Below, piece after piece: positions 24,897 to 35,700 of a stretch of 64,000 nucleotides of DNA. The notes below the pieces were generated by a model that had not been told where the DNA came from, did not search any database, and saw only the letters and a program-made list of their open reading frames with translations. Both the position numbers and the translations under genes were made by a program. Location of the stretch: the NCBI GenBank assembly GCA_017311315.1, contig CM029658.1:27514629-27578628 (forward strand), read 5' to 3'. This stretch comes from Dendrocalamus latiflorus (taxonomy: Eukaryota > Streptophyta > Magnoliopsida > Poales > Poaceae). Positions within the stretch are counted from its first letter, which is position 1. Every line of letters starts with the position of its first letter.

Positions 24897-25284
24897 GGAG
24901 GAGAGAGACGGGGGGCTTAGGGCTAGGGTTTGGCGGTTCTTGGGATCGCAGCGTCGGGGGAAGAACGGAGAAGGCCGCGTTGGTGAAGAATGATCGTTGT
25001 TCTTTTTGTGCACTTTGTCCCCTGGAGTTCGTGGTTTTTACAGGGGTAGAAGCTGGAGGCTGTGGCTGTGAAATTTTCTGGAGGCTGGTTTTGATTTGCT
25101 TAAAAATTTATTGTTGCAGAGTTGAATTTATGTAGTATGTTAAACTATACGAAATATCACATTCTGTGTAACTAACCAGTTGGTTCCAATTCATATTTTG
25201 TGTAAGACTAGTTAAGATTTTTGAGCCATATGAGGAGAATAAAGGCAAGGTATAACACACAACAATTCATAGGGATTGTATGGC
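24897..25284 (-). promoter_or_regulatory. E2 gene 5' UTR and upstream region
   Basis: GC-rich purine/pyrimidine leader to about 25010, then AT-rich DNA. No convincing TATA box in the expected place. No open frame worth reporting. Confidence 0.4.
24924..24931 (-). promoter_or_regulatory. Telo-box in the E2 gene leader/promoter
   Basis: AAACCCTA on the minus strand, part of AAACCCTAGCCCTAAGCC, 28 bases upstream of the ATG. Telo-boxes near plant transcription starts are known from housekeeping, ribosomal and replication genes; a role here is inference. Confidence 0.5.
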
Positions 25285-25525
25285 GCTGTTCTTTTTTAGC
25301 TTTTTGTTTGTGTTTTTTACTTTTCTATAGAAACTAATTTTTAAACAGGATGTCTTTTTAAGATAGAGTCTATTAGTTAATTATAATATATACTATACCG
25401 AGTTCATTTATATCGGTAAAAATTGTACGTGAAATTTTGTTACTCTGTAATCTTTTATACTAATAGCTTAAAAGTCACATACCGCAACTAAAGCCATAAG
25501 TCTCAACAAAAAAGAACAGGCCAAT
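25285..25525. mobile_element. MITE-like dispersed repeat, best-preserved copy
   Basis: About 240 bp with inverted ends CTGTTCTTTTTT and AAAAAAGAACAG. Its core (TTTTTAAGATAGAGTCTATTA, TACCGAGTTCA, CGGTAAAAATTGTACG) matches the copies near 1000-1245 and 48570-48790. No coding capacity. No target duplication recognised, so superfamily is unassigned. Confidence 0.65.
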
Positions 25526-25741
25526 ATGTTTGACTCTGAGCGAAACTTAACTAAAGAGACTGTAAAGCTACACGTGTGACAAATATGTTTGGTTATTTCT
25601 TTTCTTTTCTCTTTTTGGTGGACCGTATGTCTTGACTAATTTTTGGGTTTGACTAACCAGTGACCGAACATATGTAATGGTTGCTATCACATCTAATGCT
25701 TAAGGCTACACGTTTCCAATGAAGAACGATACAAGGTGAAA

Positions 25742-26052
25742 GAAATTTTTGTACGGATAACCCATTTTTTATTCAAAAATACAGAAATATACCCGCGACA
25801 AATTTTTTTTACACAAATAGGCTCGAGTCGCCAAACCATTGGGCGATTTACGCTTGTCGCCCCACCAAAACGCGACTTATAAAGAATCTGGTAACCGTTG
25901 GGCGATTAAATGCAATCGCCTCCCCGTTAAGCGATTCAATTGAATCGCCTCCCCGTTCGGCGACATAAAGAAGAGTCGCCGAACGGGGAGGCGACTGCAT
26001 GTGAATACAGCCCGACGGCCAAGCCCCTTTTCTTCCCCACGCCTGCTCGCCA
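25742..26052 (+). repeat. Left TIR of the PMD element
   Basis: 311 bp. Outer third AT-rich (ends as in the fold-back element), inner two-thirds packed with short words GTCGCC/GGCGAC/GCGATT spaced about 10-25 bases, several forming local palindromes, e.g. GCGATTCAATTGAATCGC. Pairs with 30055-30373. Confidence 0.9.
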
Positions 26053-26213
26053 TTCACTCTCCACCGCGCGAGAAGACAGAGCAGAAGAGAGGAGGGAAGA
26101 GGAGGAGGAGAGGGGAAGAAGAGAAGGAGAGGGGGAGGAGAGGGAAGAAGAGAAGGAGAGGGGGAGGAGGAGAAGCCGCGGGATTTGCAAGTATTTTCCT
26201 AATTTTAGAAAAT

Positions 26214-27115
26214 TTATTTTAGAAAATTTGTTTAGATAAATTTAGTTTAGAAAATCTAGTGTAGATATTTAGTTTACAAATTTAGTTTAGATATTTAGTT
26301 TAGAAAATTTAGTTTAGAAAATTAGCTTAGATACTTAGTTTAGATATTTAGTTTAGAAAATCTAGTTTAGAACATTAAATTTAGAAATGTAGATGCAGTT
26401 TACAAATTTAGATGTACAAATTTAAATGTAGAAAAATATAGTTTTTTGTATAAGATTTGTAATGCATTATTGTGGAAAATTTACTTTAGAAAATTTGTTT
26501 AGATAAATTTAGTTTAGAAAATGTAGTGTAGAGTGTAGATATTTAGTTTACAAATTTAGTTTAGATATTTAGTAGAGATATTTAGTTTAGAAAATTAGCT
26601 TAGATATTTAGTTTAGATATTTAGTTTAGAAAATCTAGTTTAGAACATTAAATTTAGAAATGTAGATGCAGTTTACAAATTTAGATGTACAAATTTAAAT
26701 GTAGAAAAATATAGTTTTTTGTATAAGATTTGTAATGCATTATTGTGGAAAATTTACTTTAGAAAATTTGTTTAGATAAATTTAGTTTAGAAAATGTAGT
26801 GTAGAGTGTAGATATTTAGTTTCCAAATTTAGTTTAGATATTTAGTAGAGATATTTAGTTTAGAAAATTAGCTTAGATATTTAGTTTAGAAAATCTAGTT
26901 TAGAACATTAAATTTAGAAATTTAGATGCAGTTTACAAATTTAGATGTACAATTTACTTTAGAAATTTATTGTAGATCATTTAGAAATTTATTGTAGAAA
27001 TTTAGATGAAATGAAGAAAATTTAAATGTAGAAAATTGTTGTGTCGAAATTTTGTATACTATTTTTCATGTATTATTGTAGAAAATGTAGTGTACAAATT
27101 TACATTTAGATAATT
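26214..27115. repeat. AT-rich tandem array built on TTTAG words
   Basis: Three imperfect copies of a unit of about 270 bp, each starting AGAAAATTTGTTTAGATAAA (26221, 26488, 26761), the last one degraded. At a finer scale the unit is made of TTTAGTTTAGAAAA-like words of 6-12 bases. It lies directly upstream of the PMD gene and has no open frame. Confidence 0.9.
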
Positions 27116-27123
27116 TTACAGTT

Positions 27124-29753
27124 ATGGCGGGTGACTGGCGGTACACGCTGTTGGACGAGCACTTGGACCGCGTGCATCGCGCTTCCCGTCGTGCGCCGCC
27201 ACCGGGGAGCACGGACGAGTCGACTGAGCTGGGAGTGGTCCGGACATGCATACCTCGTGTGGCCTGGGGACTCGACCCCCGTTGGAGTGCCAGGTTTGCA
27301 CTACGCCAACGTTTTAGTATTACCATAAAAATATTTAATGCTGACCTTCACTTTATTTGCAGGCTGCGGGATGCCGGACTTCTCCCTCTTGCCCGGATGG
27401 TGCAGGCCACGGATGAGGATGGAGGTGCCTTGGCCGGGGAGGGGGACGAGGCGGGCGTGGAGCGATCACGACGCTTCCCGTTCGACCGTTCCCTGCTGAC
27501 GGCTTTGGTGGACCGTTGGCGGCCCGAGACACACACTTTCCATCTACCAGTCGGGGAGATGGCGCCGACCCTGCAGGACGTGTCCTTACTCCTTGGCCTT
27601 CCGGTAGCGGGAGACGCTGCCTTCCTACCGGAGGCTCCCGCCGAGTGGCGCGAGGACCTGCTCGGCAGATTCCAGGGGGTCCTTCCACCGGCCGATCAAC
27701 ACCACATCTTCGACGAGAGGCAGAAGCATGGACCGACGCTGAGGTGGCTGGCACAGTACCGGGTACGTGGTGTTTCAAGTCGATCGCGTCTTCGAAACTC
27801 TTATTTGTGCAATTACATACTAATAAAAACTTGTTCGCATTCAGGTTGAGCGCATGGTTGCAGATGCTGACGATTACCAGGTCGCACGCCACCTGGAGGC
27901 TTACTTGCTGTGGCTGTTTGGTTGGGTGCTCTTCACCACCAGCCACGGCAACACCGTTGACGCGCGCCTTATCGCTTATGCAAGGGTGATTGCGGACGGC
28001 GAGGCCGTCCAGATCAGCTGGGGATCGGCCGCACTTGCCGCGACGTAGCGCGGCCTGTGCGATGCGTGCACGAGGATTAAGGCGAACTCGATCCTCACGA
28101 GATGTCCCCTGCTGCTGTAGTTGTGGTCGTTCGAGCGCTTCAGTCTCGGACGACCTATACTAGACGACATGGGTCCCTACGGGGCCGAGATGTACCTGGG
28201 GGGAGACATCGACCGGCCGACGATGGGTTCTATTTGGTGTTGTCGACGAGTGAGTTTTATTTTATCGTAGTCAACTTATTAACGATCGTCGTACTAAAAT
28301 AATTTGCCTTTCTTGCAGGTACAGTTCGCGCACTTGCAGGTCACGCGGGCGTACCACCCCTTCGTGGAGCAGTTGGACCGCCTCGCAGACTCCGACGTGC
28401 GCTGGGAGCCTTACGCAGCGGAGGCAGTGCAGGCCCGTGCTCCGGACGGGCTGTCTGCACTGTGCTGGCGTGACCAGACTTTCTGGCTGACCCACCGGAA
28501 GCTCGTGTACGGCATCTACGTGGAGGACTACGCACCGCAGCGAGTCATGCGGCAGTTTGGGCTGCGGCAGACACTTCCTGTACCAGTCGGGCCGCCGATT
28601 CCGCCCCGCGTGCACGCGTGAGTGATCGCTTCTGATATTTTTGTACGTACTTACTATTGTGATCGCAAGTACTTACATTACGTAATGGTTCCATAAACAG
28701 GCACAACACGAAGGGCGCAGTGGGAGGGTGCGCTGGATGACCGCGTGGAGGAGGACCGGCCATACGACATAGCCGACTACGCGGAGTACCTCATCTGGTA
28801 CCAGGGGCGGACTCGTACCAGGCTGGTACATGTCGTTGACCCACCTGCCCCACACGTCGCCGCACCGACAGACGCGTACCCTGCGCACTTCGCACGCGAC
28901 GCTCACATCGCGGTACGTAACTTGTAATTTCAAAAATTCTCAAATGGCAATATCGTTTCGATGATGGACCATTCTATGTCTTTTTGTCCAGGCTGACGTC
29001 GGTGCCGCGATGTGGTCGGAGTCCTCCGCACTAGTGCAGAGGTGGGGCACAGGTGGGGAGTTGACCCGTGAGGAGGCCGTCAGCTTTGCGCGACGGATGG
29101 AGGCAGGGTGTAGACGTATCGTCAGCCTACTGTCCTGCACGAGGCTACCGGTGGTATCCACACCTACGGCCAGTGCACCCCGACCACCAGTGCCACCCCG
29201 ACCAGCGTGGCACTACTCCGGAGGTAGTACGTGGACACGCCCACCTCCCCCGGAGCAGCCAGGGAGTTCTACGTGGACACGTCCACCTCCCTCGGACCAG
29301 CCAGGGAGTTCTGCTTGGTCACGGCCTCCTACGTACATCCCCGGCTTCCACACGGATGATTTCATGGCGCCATGTACGGGTACGCATCGTCCGAGCTTGT
29401 TTTTAACCTAAGACGACATGCAACGAACTAACGATATTACTATTGCAGGTCCTTACCAGCAGCAGGGACGCTTCTCCCCGGGCCACATCGAGGTGGACCA
29501 GTTTTTTGCGGACTGGCCTGGGCCGTCCTCCGACGCAGCACCGGAGGTTCTCTCCGGCAGTGGCCTCCCCGGTGCACCGGAGGACACACAGCCGGAGGTG
29601 CAGGTGACTCCACTGGCGCAGCCGCGGGTGCGAAACCCACCTGACCGTTTTACTTTTTCGGACCCTCGTCACCCGCCTCGTAATCCGTTGCACCGGAGGA
29701 CGGCCAAGCGGGGCCGTATGGGAGGGCGCGGGCGCAGTGACGGAGCACCTTAG
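27124..29753 (+). pseudogene. Plant mobile domain (MAIN/MAIL-like) pseudogene
   Basis: Plausible exons: 27124-27293, 27363-27762, 27845-28249, 28319-28617, 28701-28912, 28992-29379, 29449-29753. Exon 2 holds the PMD signature (RDAGLLPLARMV, then WRPETHTFHLPVGEMAPTLQD and VSLLLGLPV), exon 3 has YLLWLFGWVLF and exon 4 the conserved VRWEPY and MRQFGLRQ. PMD proteins in Arabidopsis (MAIN, MAIL1) are nuclear factors for gene and transposon silencing; transposon-borne versions are known. Here two in-frame TAG stops break exon 3 (28046-28048 and 28118-28120), and the frame slips by one base between exons 4 and 5, so it is inactive as read. The C-terminal part is proline-rich with repeats (TWTRPPP) and ends in a basic RRTAKRGRMGGRGR tail. 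Confidence 0.88.
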
Positions 29754-30054
29754 GGTGGGGAGTGAGGGGTGTATGTCATGCATGTAATGGATAAATACGC
29801 GGCATGTTACTGCGTTATATTATAAAGTTCATTTAAATTCAAACAATGCTATTATCTCTTCTTTTCGTATAAAAAATTATTTCTATATCAAGTAATGTGA
29901 CAAATATTAAATACCAGTTCTTGTGTGACTTAATTACGAAATTACAAAATAATGTGACATATACCAGTATATGTGACTATACCACATTTTTTACGAGTTT
30001 CAAATTACAAAATTCACAAAACCCTTAACAGGATCCATGCGCCTAGAGGTAGAT

Positions 30055-30373
30055 TGGCGAGCAGGCGTGGGGAAGAAAAGGGGCTTGGCCGTCGGGCTGT
30101 ATTCACATGCAGTCGCCTCCCCGTTCGGCGACTCTTCTTTATGTCGCCAAACGGGGGGGGGGGGGGGGCGATTCAATTGAATCGCTTAACGGGGAGGCGA
30201 TTGCATTTAATCGCCCAACGGTTACCAGATTCTTTATAAGTCGCGTTTTGGTGGGGCGACAAGCGTAAATCGCCCAATAGTTTGGCGACTCGAGCCTATT
30301 TGTGTAAAAAATTTTGTCGCGGGTATATTTCTGTATTTTCGAATAAAAAATGGGTTATCCGTACAAAAATTTC
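30055..30373 (-). repeat. Right TIR of the PMD element, with a G16 tract
   Basis: 319 bp, reverse complement of 25742-26052 with few differences. The main one is a run of 16 G at 30153-30168 replacing the ACGGGGAGGCGATT-type word of the left arm, which accounts for most of the length difference. Confidence 0.9.
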
Positions 30374-30639
30374 AGGCATCTCCAATGTTTAGGATATGCA
30401 GGTTCTTCAATGCCAACACAATAATTTCTGTCTTTTGCTAACTGATATTCACATGACCGTTACAACACATATACTACACGCATTCATCCATACAACTATA
30501 GTTCTACATGTATTTATTCACATGATTGTTGCTACAACACTCTATATAACAGTACATACTTGCATTCATTCATACAACGCTCATGTACATTGCTGTACTC
30601 CAAAACATCTTGTTATCCAAAGCATGTAGCTCTCATTTT
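30374..30639. other. Gene-free flank
   Basis: AT-rich DNA with many ACATG/CATTCAT phrases; no feature identified. Confidence 0.4.
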
Positions 30640-31012
30640 CAAAAATTTTCACAGAATTGCTGAACTCCTCAAACCCAAGGTCAACCCATGAAATCTAAAC
30701 GACCAACAAACCATGAAATCTAAACGACCAACAACACTAGAATTTCCATCCCCACTGTTGTGGCTACAAGCCAAACAGAGAGAGATGGTAGTGGAGAGTG
30801 ATGGAGATGAGTATAATGGCTTGCCCCCTCCCCATGGCATGTATTCATATATATACACATGAGGAGTGCTTTTACAGTTATATCCTTACATCTGGTTATC
30901 CCCACTGGGGGCACTTATGTCATTACACATGGCCTATTCTGGGCCTTATAACCTCCTACCAGGCCTGCTGGGTTTAGGTGGGGGCCATCCCTACGACAGG
31001 AGCCTCTCATGG
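30640..31012 (-). mobile_element. Possible LTR remnant, minus orientation
   Basis: On the minus strand it begins TGAGAGGCTCCTGTCG, continues with a GC-rich block, then TGTGTATATATATGAATAC (TATA-like) and a CTCTCTCTGTTTGGC leader, an order typical of an LTR. A 25-base tandem duplication (CCATGAAATCTAAACGACCA) lies at 30686-30735. Ends and partner LTR not found. Confidence 0.4.
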
Positions 31013-31810
31013 TGAAGGGCTTCACGGGGCCGAAGCCATGTTGCCGAGTCCTTTGGCCCCCTCCGTCCCCGCGGCCTGTGAACTTTTCCAAACTTGAGCC
31101 GGGGCTGCGCTGTAGCCGAAGCAGACGCGCGCGCTCCGTCCCTCACCCTTCAAACGGGCGGCGGCGGAGGTGGTCTAGCCGAAGTAGACGCGCGCCGGGG
31201 GCGTTGCACTGGCACAGGTAAGCGCAGCGGGCCCCTGAGCCGCCGCGTGAGCCTTAAGTGATAAGGGACGTGCTGCAACGCTCGCTCTTCCGGCCGTCCA
31301 CATGGTGAAGCGTGCTTGGCGCGGTGCGGGCCTTGAGGCGTCGTGACCATTAATGTGACGGCGGACTCCCGGCAGTTGGACTTCTGCCGATTGGACTTCC
31401 GCCGGTTGGCTCCCCTGCTGATGGGGTATATATATGGCGCTGGTGCGGCGTTGTTCCTGCATATATTGTGATAGAGTCTGCTCCCTTAATATGGCCCCCT
31501 GCCGTGCATCAACATTCCTGGGTGACGCTGAGCGGCTTGGGGAATGTTGATGCACAGAAGGAGGTCCATTTTTCTTGGGAGCTTGGGCAGCGCCAGTTAT
31601 CGACAGCCAGCCGCGCTTCCTGCCCTCGCACCGCGCTTCCGCAGGCGACAGCAAGGTTTGCCCTGTTCTTCTTAACAGGCATACCTACAGTCGGTGTTCC
31701 TGATGGAGCCCGCCCGCATTACCTTTTATGTTGATGCACTGTAGGTGGCCTATTAAGGAGAACGAGGCAGACTTTGCGGGACAAGACCCCCGCCCTTGCG
31801 GCGTCCCGCC

Positions 31811-32220
31811 GAAGTAGGCGCACGCGCTCCTTCCCCTACCCTTCGAACGGGTGGCAGCGGAGCTGGTGCCTAGCCAAAGTAGACGCGCGCGCTCCGTCCC
31901 CTACCCTTCGAGCGGGTGGCAGCGGAGCTGGCGCCTAGCCGAAGCAGACGCGCGCGCTCCGTTTCCTACCCTTCGAGCGGGTGGCAGCGGAGCTGACGCC
32001 TAGCCGAAGTAGACGCGCGCGCTCTGTCCCCTACCCTTCGAGCGGGTGGCAGCGGAGCTGGCGCCTAGCCGAAGTAGACGCGCGCGCTCCGTCCCCTACC
32101 CTTCGAGCGGGTGGCAGCGGAGCTGGCGCCTAGCCGAAGTAGACGCGTGCGCGCTCCGTCCCCTACCCTTCGAACGGATGGCGGCGGAGGCTGGCGCCTA
32201 GTCGAGGTAGACGCGCGCGC
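31811..32220 (+). repeat. 65-bp GC-rich tandem array
   Basis: Six units with period 65 (phrase GTAGACGCGCGCGCTCCGTC or a variant at 31814, 31879, 31944, 32009, 32074 and 32139, with a seventh diverged start at 32208). Each unit also has CCCTACCCTTCGAGCGGGTG and GGCAGCGGAGCTGGCGCCTA. Single related units lie upstream at about 31121 and 31186. Confidence 0.93.
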
Positions 32221-32701
32221 TTGCTGGAGCCGGAGGCGAAATTGGAGTTTGTCCCTTTCAGTTCGGTAGAGCGCCTTTAATAGCGGCTGGGACCGTACCG
32301 ACGCCTAGCCTGCCAAAAGGCGGGTTGCTGCGTTGTGCCGTGTCCGTTCACGTGGTTAGGGCACGCGGCGGCTTGTAACTGGAGCACCGCAGTGGGTCAG
32401 GGATTGCGTGATCGTGACCGCTTGCGCTGACGGTCCTTGGTTCTGCGGTCGTGTGTGGCGTGTATTGCCACGACGCCTTGTCTTTGGTTACGGGGAATCG
32501 TGCGGGGCAGAGCTTTGCACTGCTGCGATTGCATCTGGCACGCGGATCGTTGCGACGCTTTGGTAGCGGCGGCTTGGGCGAGGTGGCTTGAAATAGCCCC
32601 CCCGTAACAGCGTCCTCGCACCTTTACGCCTTCTTTCCTGTCTGCTCAGCCCTCTACACTTTCGCGATATTTTCACCGCTTCAATCTCTTTGTGGGAAGC
32701 G

Positions 32702-35700
32702 ATGGCCTCCGGTGGTAAGCGCGGCCAGGCGGTTGGTGGCTCTGGCATTCGCCGTCGACCGTCACCGCTGGTGGTGAAGTACTCGCTGAGCGAGCGCGAC
32801 CCGGCGGCGGCAGACAAGTGGTGGCTGGCAACGGAGAAGGAAGGCTCGTTCTCCGGTGAGTTGGGCCCTTCGCTTGTGACCGAGAAGGCCATCCAGCGAC
32901 TGCTGCGCGAGGGGAAGCTTTCCGATCGCCAGGCGGTACGACTGCCCGCCCCCGACGAGATCGAGCCGCACCCCGAGCCGTCCGAGGCGATCGTTTTTGT
33001 CGCCTTCTTGGATGCAGGGCTCCGCGTCCCGGCGGCGGCTATTGTGGGCGACGTGCTACGGACCTTCGGACTGGAACTGGCGCAGCTGACTCCAAACGCC
33101 GTGGCCCGGCTTGCCGTATACAGTTGGGCTTTGCGTTCGGGAGCGTGCTGGCCCAGCTCTTCTTTGTTTGCCTATCTGCACGAGGCACGGTGCCAGCCCA
33201 AAGACCGGAAGGGCGGGACACTGTCGAACTTTGGCAGTGTTAACTTCCTTCTCCGGCCGTCCTGCACCAAGCTTTTCCCCGTGAATTCGACTCGCGGGAA
33301 GTGGGAGTCCCAGTGGATGAAGCGGTGGTTCTACCACCATGTAGAGAGCGGGAGCGGCCTTGAGTGTACGGGGCGGCCGATCGCGTTCAAGACTTCGCCC
33401 GGCCGGACACTGGACGACGAAGACAGGCGACTGGCCCGACGACTCATGGGCTTGGCGGTTCGCTTCAATATGCGCGACCTCGCCGAAGAGTTCGTGATGT
33501 ACGGCGTGGCGCCGCTTGCGAGCGGCTGGCGCCTTGCCGTTGAGAGTCGTCGAGACGACAATGTTGAGCCGTCGGTCTGCGTACTGCCGGCGCCCCCCAA
33601 CTCTCGTAAGTGCCGACCGCCTCGCTCCTGTTGTCCGCGCGTAGCGTGTTACGTATTCACCCCCGTTTTCTTCTGCTTTAATTTAGAGATTAGCTTGGAT
33701 GACGCGGAGCGACTCGTGCGCGTGTTCCTCGGGCTGTATACCGGCAGGGAACACGAGCAACGCTCGTCCGCAACTTCGTCGGCGGGGCTGGGGCGGATAA
33801 ATCGTGTGTGCGAGGCCTTGGGCCTTGCCGTGCCGGACCGCCCTTGTCCGTCTTCGCAACCTCAAGACGCTGGTGCTGCGAAGACGAAGGCGCCGTCTCG
33901 CAAAAGGGGCCGAGGCGGAGCGCCTGTCGTTCTTGGCATGCAGCCGCGCCTGCTGCTGCCCCCGGCGCGGCCGACGCGGAGTCGGATTCGGCGAGATATG
34001 CCGACTCCGGCTTGGAGGCTGGGGACGCCGGGGGCGAAGCGTCCTCCGGGGGCGTCCCGGACGACGGGCTCACGACGGCCCGCCAGAGGGAGGAAGTCTC
34101 GCATCCCCTTGCGGTCGTCGAGATGGGACCCGAGCCGGCCGACAGTGTTGAAGTGGGGCGCCCGGTTGTGGCGGCTACGACGTCGGAGGCGCAACCTTCG
34201 GTGACGGCCATCTCGACGCCGAAGACGCAGCCTTCGGCCATGGCCGCCGCGATGCCGGAAAGGCAATCTTCGGTCGTGGCCGCCACGATGCCGGAGAGGC
34301 AACCTTCAGTCGTGGTCACCACGACGCCGAAGGCGCAGCCTCCGGCCTCCTCTTTGGGACCTGTTCTCCCGGTGGTTGCTGAGACGGGGGCGCTGCCCCC
34401 CATTCCGGCCAAACGGCCATGCCTGCGGCCGTGGCTCCACCAAACATCGAGGGGGTTCACTGTGGTGACGGGCGTAGGGAGTTTGTGAGACTCCGACACC
34501 CCTGCCGAGGTCCCTACGGCGCGTGTTCCTCCTACACCTCGGACCACGCCGTCCACCTTGCCGGAGCGATCTGCGGCGACGGTAAACGCGGAAGCCTCTG
34601 TTTCTTGGGAAACCGTACCTCCAGAAGGGGCTTGCGCCCCTGTTCCCGTTCCTGGGACTAGGGGGGAAGGCTCCCAAACTCCGCCGGCTGCCACCGAGGG
34701 TAAATTGGCATGGGTTATCCTGGAATGTTTTTGTTGCTCCTTGTGGTGTGCTCACACGCACTTTTGCTTGCAGCGTCGCTTATCCCGGAGGAGGAGCCTT
34801 TGCCGGAACGCGAGGGTTCCGGCGCTGTTGGCACGAGCGTTCCGCGCTCCGGCCCCGCGGACTTTGTCCCCCCGCCGGAGACACTGAGGGCATGGCGTGG
34901 CATTGTGGATGACGCGGCCGCCAGCGTCAGGCAGCAGGCGCTACCCACGTACGGGGTGGACCGTCTGAGGGACGGCTTCGAGGTGTCGGGGGTGCGGGTA
35001 AGTACATAGTTATATGATAACACCCTGACCATGCTGCGCTTGCTGAATCGCTTTTTGCCCTACAGACCCTGGTGCTGGGGCAGGCCCTGCAGATGGCTTA
35101 CGTTCATGCGCAAAGGGCGCTGGAAGATAGGCTGCAGGCCGCCGAGGAGCAATTGCACGAGGCCGCTGGGGTTCGGTCCGCCCAGGATGCCCGAGTCCGC
35201 CAGCTTGAGGCGGAGTGCGCCGAGGCGAAGGCACACGCCGAGGGGGCTGCCGCGTCGGCGCGGGAGTCGGCCACCGAGGCGGCGCGGATAAAGTTCGCGG
35301 CGGAGCGGGACGGCCTTCTGCAGCAAGTCGCCTTGCTGGAGAAGGAAAAGGGCGAGCTTGCCTCGACTTTAGCAGAGCGCAACCAGACGCTTGGCGAGGC
35401 TTCGGTCCTTGCGTGGGACGCCATGCAAATGCTGGAAGTCCACCTCCAAAGACTTGTGGGTGCGGTGCCGGATCACGCCTTCGGCCCGGAGGAGTTGCTG
35501 CGGGCCCTTCGCTGGATCCATGATGCCGCCGACGTTGCGCGCGGGGCTGCGACGAACTTTGGCGACCATTGCGCCTATGTGGCTGCGTGCCTGACGTGCG
35601 CCCTCCTTCGGCACCGTGGTTGCACGCACATCGCCGGGCTGGAGAACCCTCAGCTGGAGATGCCTGGCGGGGCCGGAGTGATGTCCGGTGAAATCCGTGC

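Larger units (their letters stand above)
25742..30373 (+). mobile_element. 4.6-kb TIR element carrying a plant mobile domain gene
   Basis: Bounded by long inverted repeats, left 25742-26052 and right 30055-30373, whose outermost bases are GAAATTTTTGTACGGATAAC and its complement. Inside, in order: a purine-rich (GGA/GAA) stretch at 26079-26178, an AT-rich tandem array at 26214-27115, and a spliced plant-mobile-domain gene at 27124-29753. No transposase is present, so it is non-autonomous. Long TIRs and the related fold-back copy with a 10-bp duplication point to the Mutator-like superfamily. Flanks (CAAGGTGAAA before, AGGCATCTCC after) do not form a target duplication, so one flank may have been rearranged. 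Confidence 0.85.

Noticed and set aside
26214..27115. CRISPR-like or centromeric satellite array
   Set aside because: Units are long, adjacent and AT-rich without unique spacers, in a plant genome, and confined to one transposon.
25732..30383. Target-site duplication for the PMD element
   Set aside because: The 10 bases on either side (CAAGGTGAAA and AGGCATCTCC) do not match; I do not claim one.
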